A DNA stretch of 64,000 nt from Robertmurraya kyonggiensis (GCF_005116465.1 NZ_SWBM01000001.1:558001-622000), one strand, 5' to 3'. Counted from the first letter of the stretch, positions 28,303-39,602 are shown. Notes: generated from the sequence alone by a model not told the origin. Numbers and translations: made by a program.

Positions 28303-29508
28303 ATGTTAAAAAAAATCCTTAAATCATACGATTACTCACTCATCATAGTAGTTGTCTTACTAGCAATATTTGGACTAGTTATGGTTTACAGTGCAAGTAT
28401 GGTGACGGCCATTCAAAGATATGGTTATGAAAGTGATCATTTCTTTGTTCGACAAAAGATTTTCTTGATTGCTGGAGCGTTGGTATTTATATTTTTTGCG
28501 TTCGTCCCGTATAAGCTCTATCTAAATAATAAAATACTCGGTACAATTGTGTTATTATCATTAATTTCACTGATAGGAATATTTAAGTTTGGTACTGTTG
28601 CCGGGAATGCACAGAGTTGGTATGAATTTGGACCGCTTCGTTTGCAGCCCTCAGAGTTCGTAAAAATAGCTGTCATTGTGTATTTATCAGCTGTTTATGC
28701 TAAAAAACAACCATACATAAATCAGTTTAACCAAGGGGTATTACCACCTCTAGCTTTTATCGTGTTAGTCTGTGCTTTAGTTGCTTTGCAGCCAGATTTC
28801 GGGACTACGGCAATTATTGTCATGATTTCAGGCATGATTATTGTTTCATCGGGAATGAATTTCAAAACTATTTTAAAATTAGCCCTTCTAGGTTTAATAT
28901 TATTTAGCCCATTTGTCTTTATCTTAAAGGATGAAATATTTTCAATGGAGCGTTTAGAAAGATTTTCTGTCCTCACGAATCCATTTGCAGATGGTGTGGC
29001 GGAGGATGGAGGATATCACCTTATTAACTCCTATTATGCAATTGGTAGTGGAGGCGTTAATGGTCTTGGACTTGGACAAAGTGTGCAAAAACTTGGTTAT
29101 CTGCCTGAACCTCATACAGACTTCATCATGGCTATTATTGCCGAGGAATTAGGTGTATTCGGTGTTGCGTTTGTCATTCTCTCATTAGCATTTATTGTCT
29201 TGAAAGGGATCTTCATTGCCTTAAAAGGGAAGGACCCTTTTGGTAGTTTACTAGCAATCGGTATATCCGGCATGATTGGGATTCAAACGTTCATTAATCT
29301 TGCGGGGATTTCAGGTATTTTTCCATTGATGGGTATCCCTCTGCCGTTCGTCAGCTATGGGGGATCTTCATTATTGCAATTATCTATTGCGATGGGAATC
29401 CTAGTAAATGTCTCAATGTTTGTGAACTATGAGAAAAAGTACAAAACTAATGAAAAAGAGGGTTTGAAGGTTGTTTCGAATAATACGAGAAATAGTTTTA
29501 AAGCCTGA
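28303..29508 (+). CDS. ftsW: Cell division peptidoglycan polymerase FtsW
   Basis: A 401-residue SEDS-family membrane protein with about ten helices. SEDS proteins polymerise lipid II into glycan strands; FtsW acts at the division septum with a class B PBP. Conserved landmarks are QPSEFVKIA, QPDFGTT (loop Asp), LPEPHTDFIMAIIAEELG and the C-terminal IPLPFVSYGGSS. The choice of FtsW over RodA/SpoVE rests on position between ylaN and pyc, as for B. subtilis ftsW. The ribosome site AAGGAAGATAAAGT is moderate. Confidence 0.95.
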   Translation: MLKKILKSYDYSLIIVVVLLAIFGLVMVYSASMVTAIQRYGYESDHFFVRQKIFLIAGALVFIFFAFVPYKLYLNNKILGTIVLLSLISLIGIFKFGTVAGNAQSWYEFGPLRLQPSEFVKIAVIVYLSAVYAKKQPYINQFNQGVLPPLAFIVLVCALVALQPDFGTTAIIVMISGMIIVSSGMNFKTILKLALLGLILFSPFVFILKDEIFSMERLERFSVLTNPFADGVAEDGGYHLINSYYAIGSGGVNGLGLGQSVQKLGYLPEPHTDFIMAIIAEELGVFGVAFVILSLAFIVLKGIFIALKGKDPFGSLLAIGISGMIGIQTFINLAGISGIFPLMGIPLPFVSYGGSSLLQLSIAMGILVNVSMFVNYEKKYKTNEKEGLKVVSNNTRNSFKA

Positions 29509-29685
29509 AAACTCTTTATTCTCTGAAATAATTATTGTAAAATAAATTAACAAAATTATTTATTTTACATATTGCGTAAATTGTCAGTTTTTAATGCAAT
29601 TTTATGCTATGATACTTTAAATCGCTAAAATGAAAGTAGTTAAGGCTTCCAAATGGAAAATATCAGAGAAGACGAGGTGTGTTCA

Positions 29686-32600
29686 ATGACAAGAAAAATT
29701 GAAAAGGTCCTAGTTGCGAATAGGGGAGAAATCGCCATTCGAGTATTCCGTGCATGTACAGAATTAAATATTCGTACAGTGGCAATATATTCCAAAGAAG
29801 ATTCTGGTTCTTATCATCGCTATAAGGCAGATGAGGCTTACTTAGTGGGAGAAGGAAAAAAACCAATTGATGCATATTTAGATATTGATGGAATCATTGA
29901 AATCGCAAAAGATGCGGATGTTGATGCGATCCACCCTGGATATGGATTCTTATCAGAAAATATTCATTTTGCTGAACGATGTGAAAAAGAAGGTATCGTG
30001 TTCATTGGTCCAAAATCTAAGCATCTTGATATGTTTGGGGACAAGGTAAAGGCAAGAACACAAGCGCAAGTCGCTAATATTCCTGTCATTCCAGGTAGTG
30101 ATGGTCCAGTTGAAAATGTTACTGACGTAATTGAGTTTGGTAAACAATACGGATTCCCAATTATTATCAAAGCTTCCCTTGGTGGCGGCGGCCGTGGTAT
30201 GAGAATTGTCAAGAGTTTAGATGAGGTTGAACAAGCCTATGACCGTGCAAAATCAGAGGCAAAAGCTGCATTTGGGAATGATGAAGTATATGTAGAACGT
30301 TTTATTGAAAACCCGAAGCACATCGAAGTACAAATCATTGGTGATGAACATGGCAATATTGTTCACCTTTTTGAGCGAGATTGTTCTGTTCAACGTAGGC
30401 ATCAAAAAGTAGTAGAAGTTGCTCCGTGTGTATCGATTTCAGAAGAGATTCGCGGAAGAATTTGTGATGCTGCTGTTAGCCTAATGAAAAATGTCGATTA
30501 CTTAAATGCTGGTACGGTAGAGTTTCTCGTTGCTAATGATGAATTTTATTTTATTGAAGTAAATCCCCGTGTTCAGGTCGAGCACACAATTACAGAAATG
30601 ATTACAGGGATTGATATCGTTCAGTCTCAAATCCTTGTGGCAGAAGGACATTCTCTTCATTCCGAAGTAGTAGCCATACCTGAACAAGAGAATATTAAAA
30701 TTCACGGATATGCAATTCAATCCCGCGTAACAACTGAAGATCCACTAAATAACTTTATGCCGGATACTGGTAGAATTAATGCCTATCGCTCGGGTGGAGG
30801 CTTTGGTGTACGTTTGGATGCAGGGAATGGTTTTGCTGGAGCAGTTATTACGCCATACTACGATTCTTTACTCGTTAAACTTTCTACTCATGCCTTAACT
30901 TTCGAGCACGCAGCTTCGAAAATGATAAGAAACCTACAAGAATTCAGGATTCGTGGGATTAAAACAAATATTCCTTTCTTAGTAAATGTTGTGAAGCACA
31001 AGAAGTTTGTTTCAGGAGAGTATAATACTTCGTTTATCGATAAAACACCTGAACTGTTCTTGTTCCCGGTAAGCAAAGACCGTGGTACTAAAATGCTTAC
31101 ATATATTGCTAATGTGACAGTGAATGGTTTTCCAGGCATCGAAAAGAAAAAGCGTCCTGTTTTTGATGTTCCAAGAAAGCCTAAATTAAAGGTAGGTACA
31201 CCTTATCAAAATGGAACAAAGCAAATCCTCGATGAAAAAGGAGCAGACGGGTTAGTAGAATGGATTAAACAGCAAGAAAAGGTTCTATTAACGGATACAA
31301 CATTCCGTGATGCTCACCAATCACTTCTTGCTACACGTGTTCGAACGAAGGACCTTCAGCATATTGCTGAACCTACAGCAAAGCTTCTTCCAGAGATGTT
31401 CAGCTTTGAAATGTGGGGTGGTGCAACATTTGATGTGGCTTATCGCTTCCTAAAAGAGGACCCTTGGGAAAGACTTCTTACCCTTCGTAAATTAATGCCT
31501 AATGTACTGCTGCAAATGTTATTGCGTTCTGCTAATGCGGTTGGGTACAAAAATTACCCAGATAATGTAATCCGTGAATTTGTTGAAAAATCAGCAGATG
31601 CGGGTATTGATGTATTCCGAATTTTTGATAGCTTAAACTGGGTTAAAGGGATGGAAGTAGCGATTGATGCTGTAAGGCAAACTGGTAAGATTGCAGAAGC
31701 AGCAATTTGTTATACAGGAGATATTTTAGACCCAACAAGAACAAAGTATGATTTGAATTATTATAAAACTTTGGCAAAAGAATTAGAGCAGCAAGGGGCA
31801 CATATTTTAGCGATAAAAGATATGGCGGGGTTATTAAAACCGCAGGCTGCTTACGCTTTAATTTCAGAGCTTAAAGAAACAGTTAATATTCCAATTCATT
31901 TACATACCCATGATACAAGTGGAAATGGAATTTATACTTATGCAAAAGCGATTGAAGCGGGAGTAGATATTGTTGATGTTGCTTTAAGTACGATGGCTGG
32001 CCTGACTTCACAGCCAAGTGCTAATTCATTGTATTATGCACTTGAAGGTACAAATCGCAAGCCTGATGTTAATATTGGTGCGTTAGAGCAGCTTTCTCAC
32101 TACTGGGAAGATGTTCGAAAATACTATCAGGATTTTGAAAGTGGTATGGTAGCACCGCATACGGAAGTATACCAACATGAAATGCCGGGTGGACAATACA
32201 GTAATCTTCAGCAACAAGCGAAAGCAGTAGGGCTTGGGGATGAATGGGACCGGGTAAAAGAAATGTATGCTCGCGTGAATCAGATGTTTGGGGATATTGT
32301 CAAAGTAACTCCATCCTCTAAAGTGGTAGGGGATATGGCTTTATATATGGTACAGAATGATTTAACGGAAGAGGATGTCTTAACTCGTGGAACATCACTA
32401 GATTTCCCAGATTCTGTAGTGGAATTGTTTGAAGGCTATTTAGGACAGCCAGCTGGTGGTTTTCCGAAAGAGCTTCAAAAAATTATTTTAAAAGGCAAAG
32501 AACCGATAACTGTTCGACCAGGCGAACTACTTGAGCCAGTCAACTTCCAGGCGATTAGTGATGAACTATATAAAGAGCTTGGAAGACCGATTACAAGCTT

Positions 32601-33126
32601 TGATACAATTGCGTACGCTCTGTATCCAAAAGTGTTCAAAGAATTTACTGCAACGGTTGAAAAATTTGGCGATGTCTCTGTCTTAGATACACCAACTTTC
32701 TTATATGGTTTAAGATTGGGCGAAGAGATTGAGATTGAGATTGAAACTGGAAAAACACTAATCGTTAAATTAGTTTCAGTGGGTCAACCTCAGGTGGATG
32801 GAACTCGAGTTGTCTATTTTGAACTGAACGGTCAACCTCGTGAGGTCGTTGTGAAGGATGAAAGTATTAAAGCAACAGTAGCTGCTAAAATAAAAGCTAA
32901 TCCAAAAAATGAGGAACAAATTGGTGCGTCAATGCCAGGAACAGTGATTAAAGTGCTAGTGGAAAAAGGAGAAAAGGTAGAGCAAGGTGACCATCTCATG
33001 ATTACAGAAGCAATGAAAATGGAAACAACTGTTCAGGCACCTTTTTCAGGCGTTGTAAAAGATCTTTATGTTACTAATGGAGAAGCCATACAAACAGGTG
33101 ATCTATTAATCGAGGTAACAAAATAA
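29686..33126 (+). CDS. pyc: Pyruvate carboxylase
   Basis: A 1146-residue multidomain biotin enzyme that makes oxaloacetate from pyruvate, bicarbonate and ATP. In order: biotin carboxylase (about 1-450, with GGGGRGMR ATP loop and EVNPRVQVEH), allosteric/tetramerisation region, carboxyltransferase (LLTDTTFRDAHQSL; metal-binding HLHTHDTSG), and a C-terminal biotinyl domain with EAMKMETT, biotin lysine K1111. I chose the ATG at 29686 (MTRKIEKVLVANRG) because GAGGTG is 6-7 bases upstream; an ATG at 29653 would add 11 residues not seen in relatives. Neighbour of ctaA, as in B. subtilis. Confidence 0.98.
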   Translation: MTRKIEKVLVANRGEIAIRVFRACTELNIRTVAIYSKEDSGSYHRYKADEAYLVGEGKKPIDAYLDIDGIIEIAKDADVDAIHPGYGFLSENIHFAERCEKEGIVFIGPKSKHLDMFGDKVKARTQAQVANIPVIPGSDGPVENVTDVIEFGKQYGFPIIIKASLGGGGRGMRIVKSLDEVEQAYDRAKSEAKAAFGNDEVYVERFIENPKHIEVQIIGDEHGNIVHLFERDCSVQRRHQKVVEVAPCVSISEEIRGRICDAAVSLMKNVDYLNAGTVEFLVANDEFYFIEVNPRVQVEHTITEMITGIDIVQSQILVAEGHSLHSEVVAIPEQENIKIHGYAIQSRVTTEDPLNNFMPDTGRINAYRSGGGFGVRLDAGNGFAGAVITPYYDSLLVKLSTHALTFEHAASKMIRNLQEFRIRGIKTNIPFLVNVVKHKKFVSGEYNTSFIDKTPELFLFPVSKDRGTKMLTYIANVTVNGFPGIEKKKRPVFDVPRKPKLKVGTPYQNGTKQILDEKGADGLVEWIKQQEKVLLTDTTFRDAHQSLLATRVRTKDLQHIAEPTAKLLPEMFSFEMWGGATFDVAYRFLKEDPWERLLTLRKLMPNVLLQMLLRSANAVGYKNYPDNVIREFVEKSADAGIDVFRIFDSLNWVKGMEVAIDAVRQTGKIAEAAICYTGDILDPTRTKYDLNYYKTLAKELEQQGAHILAIKDMAGLLKPQAAYALISELKETVNIPIHLHTHDTSGNGIYTYAKAIEAGVDIVDVALSTMAGLTSQPSANSLYYALEGTNRKPDVNIGALEQLSHYWEDVRKYYQDFESGMVAPHTEVYQHEMPGGQYSNLQQQAKAVGLGDEWDRVKEMYARVNQMFGDIVKVTPSSKVVGDMALYMVQNDLTEEDVLTRGTSLDFPDSVVELFEGYLGQPAGGFPKELQKIILKGKEPITVRPGELLEPVNFQAISDELYKELGRPITSFDTIAYALYPKVFKEFTATVEKFGDVSVLDTPTFLYGLRLGEEIEIEIETGKTLIVKLVSVGQPQVDGTRVVYFELNGQPREVVVKDESIKATVAAKIKANPKNEEQIGASMPGTVIKVLVEKGEKVEQGDHLMITEAMKMETTVQAPFSGVVKDLYVTNGEAIQTGDLLIEVTK

Positions 33127-33162
33127 AAAAAGGTTGCAGCAAAAAATGCTGCAACCTTTTTT
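33126..33162. terminator. Bidirectional terminator between pyc and ctaA
   Basis: AGGTTGCAGCA (33131-33141 region) pairs with TGCTGCAACCT, flanked by A6 and T6 runs. It fills the gap between the convergent stop codons. Confidence 0.92.
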
Positions 33163-34140
33163 CTAGTCTGTAGTCCGAACGGTTAATGGCGGGATATTAA
33201 TCGGTTCTCCGACCGATTTTGATTGTTGTAGTAATAGTTCGTTCTTTCTACTTCTTGAAGTTAATAGAATGAAATAGCTCAATACACCAAATAAACAAGA
33301 AACAAAGAAGGCGTGGGCAAGTGCGATGTACAGATTTTGTAGGGAAAGTACAACTAATGCCCCGGCAATAACTTGTAATGTTACAAGGATAAAGGATACA
33401 ATCCAGCCCCAATAAACAACCTTTTGGTGTTTATAATGAACAATAGCTAAATATGTAATATAGCCAATCCAAATGAAAATAATGCCTGCTGCAAAACGAT
33501 GTCCCATCTGAACCCACTCATGAAACGAAATAGGAATGTTTGGATCTGCATTCACACACAATGGCCAATCCCGACATACTAGACTTGCGTTGACATGTCT
33601 AACCAATGCTCCTGTATAAACAACAATAAAGCTATAAATGGTAACCCCAATAATATGCTTACGCATTCTTCCATCTATCACAAGCTTCTCTGCTTCAAAC
33701 TTTTTATCAACTTCAAAGATAAGTAAAGTTAAAAGAAATACTGCAGCAAACGAAATGAGTGAAATTCCAAAGTGAACTGCAAGGACAAAATCCGATTGTC
33801 CCCATAAAACTGCTGCTGCCCCAATTAGTCCTTGGAGAACTAAAAATGAAAACGACAATAACGCTAGAAATTTTGTTTCGCGTATATGACCTATCGATTT
33901 CCATGCCCAAAAGGATAGAATGAGTACCATAAATCCTACAGCACCAGAAACAACACGGTGGGCAAGCTCGATGACAAGCTCAACGGTAATATTTGTGGGA
34001 ATGAGTTCTCCGTTACACAATGGCCAAGAACGACCGCAGCCCATGCCGGACTCGGTTTTCGTCACAAGTGCTCCACCAATCAAGATGAACAGCATCCCGA
34101 TTGTCGTTAAGACGGCAAACCATTTAAGTGACCGTGTCAA
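33163..34140 (-). CDS. ctaA: Heme A synthase
   Basis: A 325-residue, eight-helix membrane protein that oxidises the C8 methyl of heme O to a formyl group, giving heme A for the caa3 oxidase encoded nearby. The first half has [21 protein letters not shown] with the extracellular Cys pair, and the four heme-ligand histidines lie in ELAHR, VHFG, MGHR and LAHAFF contexts. The TTG at 34140 is chosen: AGAAGGTG lies 7 bases upstream and the protein begins as in B. subtilis. It carries about 15-20 more C-terminal residues than B. subtilis CtaA. Divergent from ctaB. Confidence 0.95.
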   Translation of the reverse strand: MTRSLKWFAVLTTIGMLFILIGGALVTKTESGMGCGRSWPLCNGELIPTNITVELVIELAHRVVSGAVGFMVLILSFWAWKSIGHIRETKFLALLSFSFLVLQGLIGAAAVLWGQSDFVLAVHFGISLISFAAVFLLTLLIFEVDKKFEAEKLVIDGRMRKHIIGVTIYSFIVVYTGALVRHVNASLVCRDWPLCVNADPNIPISFHEWVQMGHRFAAGIIFIWIGYITYLAIVHYKHQKVVYWGWIVSFILVTLQVIAGALVVLSLQNLYIALAHAFFVSCLFGVLSYFILLTSRSRKNELLLQQSKSVGEPINIPPLTVRTTD

Positions 34141-34780
34141 TGTTATACACCTTCTTATTAAAACTATGAATGTGATACAGTACCAACTACATGTAAACAA
34201 TATATCAAATTTTTAGGAAAAGAACAGAAATTATTCTTATTTTGAGTCACTTTTTTGATAGTACACAAAATTTCAATGTTTTACAATGGTTAATAAAATA
34301 AACAATGTGATTATAGTAAAAAGGTTGCAAAATAGATGAGAGTTTGCTAGAAATATAGGAGGGTTAATCCCTTTTTACGAGTTGATTGTAGATGTAAATG
34401 ATGGGTAGAAGCTCTAAGAGAACAAGTTAATTCTTGTTTCTATTAAAGGTGGAAGTGGACGAAATTCTGATTGTTTTTTTGTTATTGTAAGAAAATAACA
34501 GTATTAATAGCCGGAAAAACCCGAAGTTCACATTTTAGTCAAAAAAAATTCAAAAAATGTTCACAGAACAAGTAAAAATATGGTTTAATAAATTATAGGA
34601 AAACCTTAACAAAACATGAATATTTAGCAACATTAACACTATGCAGATAGTGAAAAAGTTATCCTTAAAAAGTTTGAATTGGCTTACCTCGTTTTCAATA
34701 CAAATATAGCAGTGTAGGTCATTATATCGTTCGTGGTTGTGTATACATATGGTGTATTTGTAATTAGGGAGGAAGAAAAA
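34141..34780. other. 640-bp divergent control region between ctaA and ctaB
   Basis: Very AT-rich, no ORF with a credible ribosome site and no repeat seen. In B. subtilis the corresponding region binds ResD and CcpA. Several ResD-like A/T tracts (for instance near 34540-34570) are possible, but none is distinctive enough to call, and no cre was found. Confidence 0.5.
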
Positions 34781-35719
34781 ATGAGCAATATACCGGCTTT
34801 AGGTGAATCATCCGTAGATAGCGATGAACAGAGCCTCAAAGCTATAAAAGAGAAAACGAGTGTATGGAAGGATTTCTTAGCACTAATTAAAATCGGAATC
34901 GTCAATTCCAATATGATCACAACTTTTACAGGTTTGTGGCTGGCGATTCATTTTACGAATGCAGGTTTTCTAACAAATCTTGATATTGTTTTTTATACTT
35001 TGATAGGTTCTGCCTTTATTATTGCTGGTTCTTGTGTAATCAATAATGTTTATGACCGTGATATCGACCCGTTAATGGAGAGAACAAAGAAACGGCCAAC
35101 GGTTACTGGTTCTGTAAACTCAACGAAAGCGCTGTTTTTTGGATTAGGACTAGTCGTTATTGGAACAATATTTCTATTACTGACAACGTTTTCAGCAACA
35201 ATAATTGGAATCATTGGTATTTTTAGTTATGTCGTCCTTTATACAATGTGGACAAAGAGAAGATATGTTTCAAACACAATTGTTGGGAGTATATCAGGAG
35301 CGGTACCTCCTCTGATCGGATGGGCTGCGATTGACCCGACCCTTGATGTTATCGCTTGGAGTTTATTCCTTATTATGTTTGCGTGGCAACCACCTCATTT
35401 TTACGCGCTTGCGATGAGAAGGGTGGAAGAGTATAGAGCAGCTGGTATACCGATGTTACCAGTCGTTAAAGGGTTTGATACGACGAAGAAACATACACTT
35501 GCATGGATTGCGATACTATTCCCAATACCATTTTTGTTGCTTTCGTTAGGTATACCTTTCTTGATACTAGCAACCATATTAAATATAGGCTGGCTTATTC
35601 TAGGCTTGTATGGATATCGTAAAAAAGATGATATCAAGTGGGCTAAGTCGATGTTTGTATACTCACTTCAATATATGACAATCATGTTTGTAGCCATGGT
35701 AATAGTCACAATCATTTAA
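34781..35719 (+). CDS. ctaB: Protoheme IX farnesyltransferase (heme O synthase)
   Basis: A 312-residue UbiA-type prenyltransferase with nine membrane helices; it attaches a farnesyl group to heme B. The first Asp-rich motif is [19 protein letters not shown] (prenyl-diphosphate binding), and the second conserved loop is YTMWTKRR. The ATG at 34781 (MSNIPALGE) follows GGGAGG by 7 bases; an upstream in-frame start at 34733 lacks a ribosome site. First gene before ctaC; a 245-bp gap without recognised features separates them. Confidence 0.96.
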   Translation: MSNIPALGESSVDSDEQSLKAIKEKTSVWKDFLALIKIGIVNSNMITTFTGLWLAIHFTNAGFLTNLDIVFYTLIGSAFIIAGSCVINNVYDRDIDPLMERTKKRPTVTGSVNSTKALFFGLGLVVIGTIFLLLTTFSATIIGIIGIFSYVVLYTMWTKRRYVSNTIVGSISGAVPPLIGWAAIDPTLDVIAWSLFLIMFAWQPPHFYALAMRRVEEYRAAGIPMLPVVKGFDTTKKHTLAWIAILFPIPFLLLSLGIPFLILATILNIGWLILGLYGYRKKDDIKWAKSMFVYSLQYMTIMFVAMVIVTII

Positions 35720-35964
35720 TTACAACATATTAAAATCTGGGAAAATTTTTCTTTACAGTTCATACGGTAAAGGGGATTTATCTATAAATTTTTAAATGAG
35801 GGTTAATTTCATAAAGTAGCCTTTAAAAGGAAAACGAAATAAGTAATTTACAGAAATCATTTACAAATATCAAATTAAAACATCGTTTTTCAGCAATACG
35901 CTTTATGAAGTTTTCTCATCTGAATTCTATTATTTTTCACATGAAAGAGGGGTATGTTTAAGCT

Positions 35965-37035
35965 ATGAAAAAGCTAGCGAAATGGCGTCTGTTTTCTCTA
36001 ATAACCTTGATGGCGCTCATTCTTTCCGGTTGTGGCAAACCTTACTTATCTACCCTCCAGCCTGCTGGGGAGGTAGCGAAAAGTCAGTTTGATTTAATGG
36101 TTTTAAGTACGCTTATTATGGTCGGAGTTATCATTATTGTAACGATTATCTTCTTAATTGTACTTTTCCGCTTCAAACGAAAGGATGAAAGTATTCCGAA
36201 ACAGGTAGAAGGCAGTCATAAATTAGAAATTATCTGGACTGTTATTCCAATTCTGTTACTTTTAGTTCTTGCTGTTCCTACAGTATTAGAAACTTTTAAG
36301 CTTGCAGATGTTTCAGCAATGGATAAAAAGGATGAAGAAGGTAATACGGAAGCTCTTGTTATCAATGTTCGTGCTAATTTGTATTGGTGGGAATTTGAGT
36401 ATCCAAATGAAAAAATTGTAACGAGCCAGGAGCTTGTTGTCCCAACTGATCAAAAAGTTTATTTCAATCTGAAATCTTCTGATGTGAAGCATTCCTTCTG
36501 GATTCCAGCAGTTGGTGGAAAGATGGATACGAACACAGATAATATCAATAAGTTTTGGTTAGAATTTGATTCTAAAGGTGCTGAAGCAGCAGGTGAATTA
36601 TTCTACGGTAAATGTGCTGAGCTATGTGGTCCTTCACATGCTTTAATGGATTTTAAAGTTAGAGCACTTCCAAGTGATGATTTTGACCAATGGGTAGCAA
36701 CAATGCAAGGCATTGAAGAGCCTGTACAAGCAGATACTGCAAAAGCGCAAGAAGGACAAGAAATTTTCAACAACAGCTGTATCGTATGTCATGCTGTAAC
36801 ACCAGCAAATACGACTCCAGAAGCTGCTCGTCAAGCACCAAACTTAACAAACTTTGGTGACAGAGCTTATGTTGCTGGTATCTTAGAAAACAACGAAGAT
36901 AACATTAAAAAATGGTTAACAGATCCTGAAACAGTTAAGCCTGCCAACAAAATGACAGATACTTATGGTGATTTGACACCAGAACAGATTGATGCATTAG
37001 CAGCTTACTTATCTGGATTAAAGGTACAAAAATAA
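35965..37035 (+). CDS. ctaC: Cytochrome caa3 oxidase subunit II with fused cytochrome c
   Basis: A 356-residue lipoprotein subunit: signal peptide with lipobox LSGC (C23), two membrane helices, the periplasm-side cupredoxin domain with the CuA site (KHSFW His, then CAELCGPSHALM with two Cys, Glu, His and Met), and a C-terminal cytochrome c domain with CIVCH (C272, C275, H276) and an axial Met in the NKMTD segment. The fused cytochrome makes this a caa3 and not an aa3 enzyme. First gene of ctaCDEF. Confidence 0.97.
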   Translation: MKKLAKWRLFSLITLMALILSGCGKPYLSTLQPAGEVAKSQFDLMVLSTLIMVGVIIIVTIIFLIVLFRFKRKDESIPKQVEGSHKLEIIWTVIPILLLLVLAVPTVLETFKLADVSAMDKKDEEGNTEALVINVRANLYWWEFEYPNEKIVTSQELVVPTDQKVYFNLKSSDVKHSFWIPAVGGKMDTNTDNINKFWLEFDSKGAEAAGELFYGKCAELCGPSHALMDFKVRALPSDDFDQWVATMQGIEEPVQADTAKAQEGQEIFNNSCIVCHAVTPANTTPEAARQAPNLTNFGDRAYVAGILENNEDNIKKWLTDPETVKPANKMTDTYGDLTPEQIDALAAYLSGLKVQK

Positions 37036-37101
37036 CATCATTGAATCACCATAAAATTAATTCTATTAATTGGGGATTAGTTTTCAAAGGGAGGTAAAAT
37101 T

Positions 37102-38970
37102 GTGAGTACGAACGCTCAGAAAAAGGGGTTCGGCGCAACACTTTGGGACTTTTTAACAACCGTTGACCATAAGAAAATTGCCATTCTTTATATGATTGCA
37201 GGTGGTTTCTTTTTCTTAGTTGGCGGTCTCGAAGCCATGTTTATCCGAATCCAGCTAGCAGTACCAAATAATGATTTCGTAGGTGCTGGCTTATATAATG
37301 AAATCTTAACAATGCATGGTACAACAATGATTTTCTTGGCAGCTATGCCACTCTTATTTGGATTTATGAATGCTGTAATGCCTTTGCAAATTGGGGCACG
37401 TGACGTAGCATTTCCATTTGTGAATGCTCTAGGTTTCTGGTTATTCTTCTTCGGGGGGGTATTCCTAAATCTTTCATGGTTCCTTGGAGGAGCACCTGAT
37501 GCTGGTTGGACTTCCTATGCATCATTATCTCTAGCGTCTGAAGGACATGGGGTTGATTTCTATTTATTAGGATTACAGATTTCTGGTGCTGGTACGTTGA
37601 TGGGTGGAATTAACTTCCTCGTAACAATTATTAATATGCGTGCACCAGGAATGACTTATATGCGCATGCCGTTGTTCACATGGACAACATTTGTCGCATC
37701 AGCTCTTATCTTATTCGCATTTCCGGCATTAACAGTTGGAATTTTCTTGTTAATGTTTGACAGACTGTTTGGTTCTAATTTCTTTGTTACTGCTGCCGGT
37801 GGTAATACAGTAATTTGGGAACATTTGTTCTGGATTTTCGGACACCCAGAGGTTTATATTTTGGTTTTACCAGCATTTGGTATTTTCTCTGAGATTATTC
37901 CAGTGTTCTCTAGGAAGAGATTATTTGGATACTCTTCTATGGTCTTTGCAACCGTATTAATCGGATTTTTAGGATTCATGGTATGGGCTCACCATATGTT
38001 CACTGTTGGACTTGGACCTATTGCCAATGCAATTTTTGCAGTTGCCACTATGGCGATCGCCGTACCAACCGGTATTAAAATCTTTAACTGGTTGTTCACG
38101 ATGTGGGGCGGAAGCATCAAGTTTACCACGCCAATGCACTACGCAGTGGCATTTATTCCTACGTTCTTACTTGGTGGAGTTACAGGGGTAATGCTTGCAG
38201 CTGCAGCGGCAGACTATCAGTATCATGATACGTATTTCGTTGTTGCTCACTTCCACTATGTTATTGTGGGTGGGGTAGTATTTGCTGTCCTGGCTGGAAC
38301 TCAATTCTACTGGCCAAAAATGTTTGGAACAATGTTAAACGAAGCTTTAGGTAAAATTACGTTCTGGTTATTCTTTATTGGATTCCATTTAACATTCTTT
38401 ATCCAGCATTTCTTAGGATTATGGGGCATGCCAAGACGTGTATTTACATTTATTGAAGGTCAAGGCTTTGAAACAGCAAACCTCGTAAGTACAATTGGTG
38501 CCTTCTTTATGGCTGTAGCAACTGTTGTATTATTAATCAATATCATCATCACTAGTATTAAGAATGAAAAGGTTGGAAACGATCCTTGGGGTGACGGAAG
38601 AACCCTTGAGTGGGCTATCCCATCTCCACCACCATTCTATAACTTTAAGCAATTGCCTTTAGTTCGTGGATTAGATCCACTTTGGATTGAAAAAATGGAA
38701 GGGAAAAAGGGCATGACTCCTGCTGAGCCATTAGGGGATATTCATATGCCGAATAATTCCTTTACACCATTTGTTATTTCATTTGGATTGTTTGTCGCAG
38801 CGTTTGGTGCGATGTACCGTTTAGATTATAATTGGGGCTTACCAGTTTTAATTCTTGGTATGGCAATAACGTTTGGTTCTATGTTCTACCGTTCAGTGAA
38901 GGATGACCACGGTTTCCATATCCATAAGGAAGAATTAACAGATGATAATGATAAGGGGGTTAAGGCATAA
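37102..38970 (+). CDS. ctaD: Cytochrome caa3 oxidase subunit I
   Basis: The 622-residue catalytic subunit, a heme-copper oxidase with twelve core helices plus an extension. The low-spin heme ligand is in TMHGTTMIF, the CuB histidine and cross-linked Tyr are in GHPEVYILVLP, the CuB His pair in WAHHMF, and HFHYVIVGG gives the heme a3 and second heme a ligands. It starts with GTG at 37102 after GGGAGG. Its stop codon overlaps the ctaE start by one base (TAATG). Confidence 0.98.
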   Translation: MSTNAQKKGFGATLWDFLTTVDHKKIAILYMIAGGFFFLVGGLEAMFIRIQLAVPNNDFVGAGLYNEILTMHGTTMIFLAAMPLLFGFMNAVMPLQIGARDVAFPFVNALGFWLFFFGGVFLNLSWFLGGAPDAGWTSYASLSLASEGHGVDFYLLGLQISGAGTLMGGINFLVTIINMRAPGMTYMRMPLFTWTTFVASALILFAFPALTVGIFLLMFDRLFGSNFFVTAAGGNTVIWEHLFWIFGHPEVYILVLPAFGIFSEIIPVFSRKRLFGYSSMVFATVLIGFLGFMVWAHHMFTVGLGPIANAIFAVATMAIAVPTGIKIFNWLFTMWGGSIKFTTPMHYAVAFIPTFLLGGVTGVMLAAAAADYQYHDTYFVVAHFHYVIVGGVVFAVLAGTQFYWPKMFGTMLNEALGKITFWLFFIGFHLTFFIQHFLGLWGMPRRVFTFIEGQGFETANLVSTIGAFFMAVATVVLLINIIITSIKNEKVGNDPWGDGRTLEWAIPSPPPFYNFKQLPLVRGLDPLWIEKMEGKKGMTPAEPLGDIHMPNNSFTPFVISFGLFVAAFGAMYRLDYNWGLPVLILGMAITFGSMFYRSVKDDHGFHIHKEELTDDNDKGVKA

Positions 38971-39599
38971 TGCACGCTGAAGAAAAAATGACACTTGAAA
39001 AATGGCCTGCTGCGCCTGAAAAGCAAACCCTTGAAGGAAAAAATAAATTCGTTGGATTTTGGCTATTCCTTGGTGGAGAGACGGTACTATTTGCCTCTCT
39101 CTTTGCCACGTACCTTGCACTAAAAGATAAGGTGCCAAATCCAGAACATGCATTAGCGAAGGATCTTTTTGAAATTCCATTAGCTTTCTTAATGACCATG
39201 TTACTTTTAACTAGTTCGTTAACAAGTGTATATGCAATGTACCACATGAAAAACTTTGAATTTAAGAAAATGCAGCTATGGTTAGGAATCACGGTTTTAC
39301 TTGGTCTAGGATTCTTAGGCTGTGAAATTTATGAGTTTAATCATTATGTACATGAATATCATCATACATTTACAAGTAGTGCATTTGGTTCTGCTTTCTA
39401 TACATTAGTTGGTTTTCACGGAGGTCACGTAGTATTTGGACTTTCTTGGATTATCCTCCTAATGGCACGTAATGCTAAGAGAGGATTAAGTCTCTACAAT
39501 GCTCCGAAGTTCTATTTAGCAAGTCTATACTGGCACTTTATTGACGTTGTATGGGTATTTATCTTCTCAGTCGTATATTTAATGGGAATGGTGGGGTAA
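38970..39599 (+). CDS. ctaE: Cytochrome caa3 oxidase subunit III
   Basis: A 209-residue, five-helix membrane protein of the COX3 family (FWLFLGGETVLFASLFATYL; YTLVGFHGGHVVFGL; YWHFIDVVWVFIFSVVYL). It supports the stability of the oxidase core. The start overlaps the ctaD stop by one base, pointing to coupled translation. Confidence 0.97.
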   Translation: MHAEEKMTLEKWPAAPEKQTLEGKNKFVGFWLFLGGETVLFASLFATYLALKDKVPNPEHALAKDLFEIPLAFLMTMLLLTSSLTSVYAMYHMKNFEFKKMQLWLGITVLLGLGFLGCEIYEFNHYVHEYHHTFTSSAFGSAFYTLVGFHGGHVVFGLSWIILLMARNAKRGLSLYNAPKFYLASLYWHFIDVVWVFIFSVVYLMGMVG

Positions 39600-39602
39600 C
39601 TG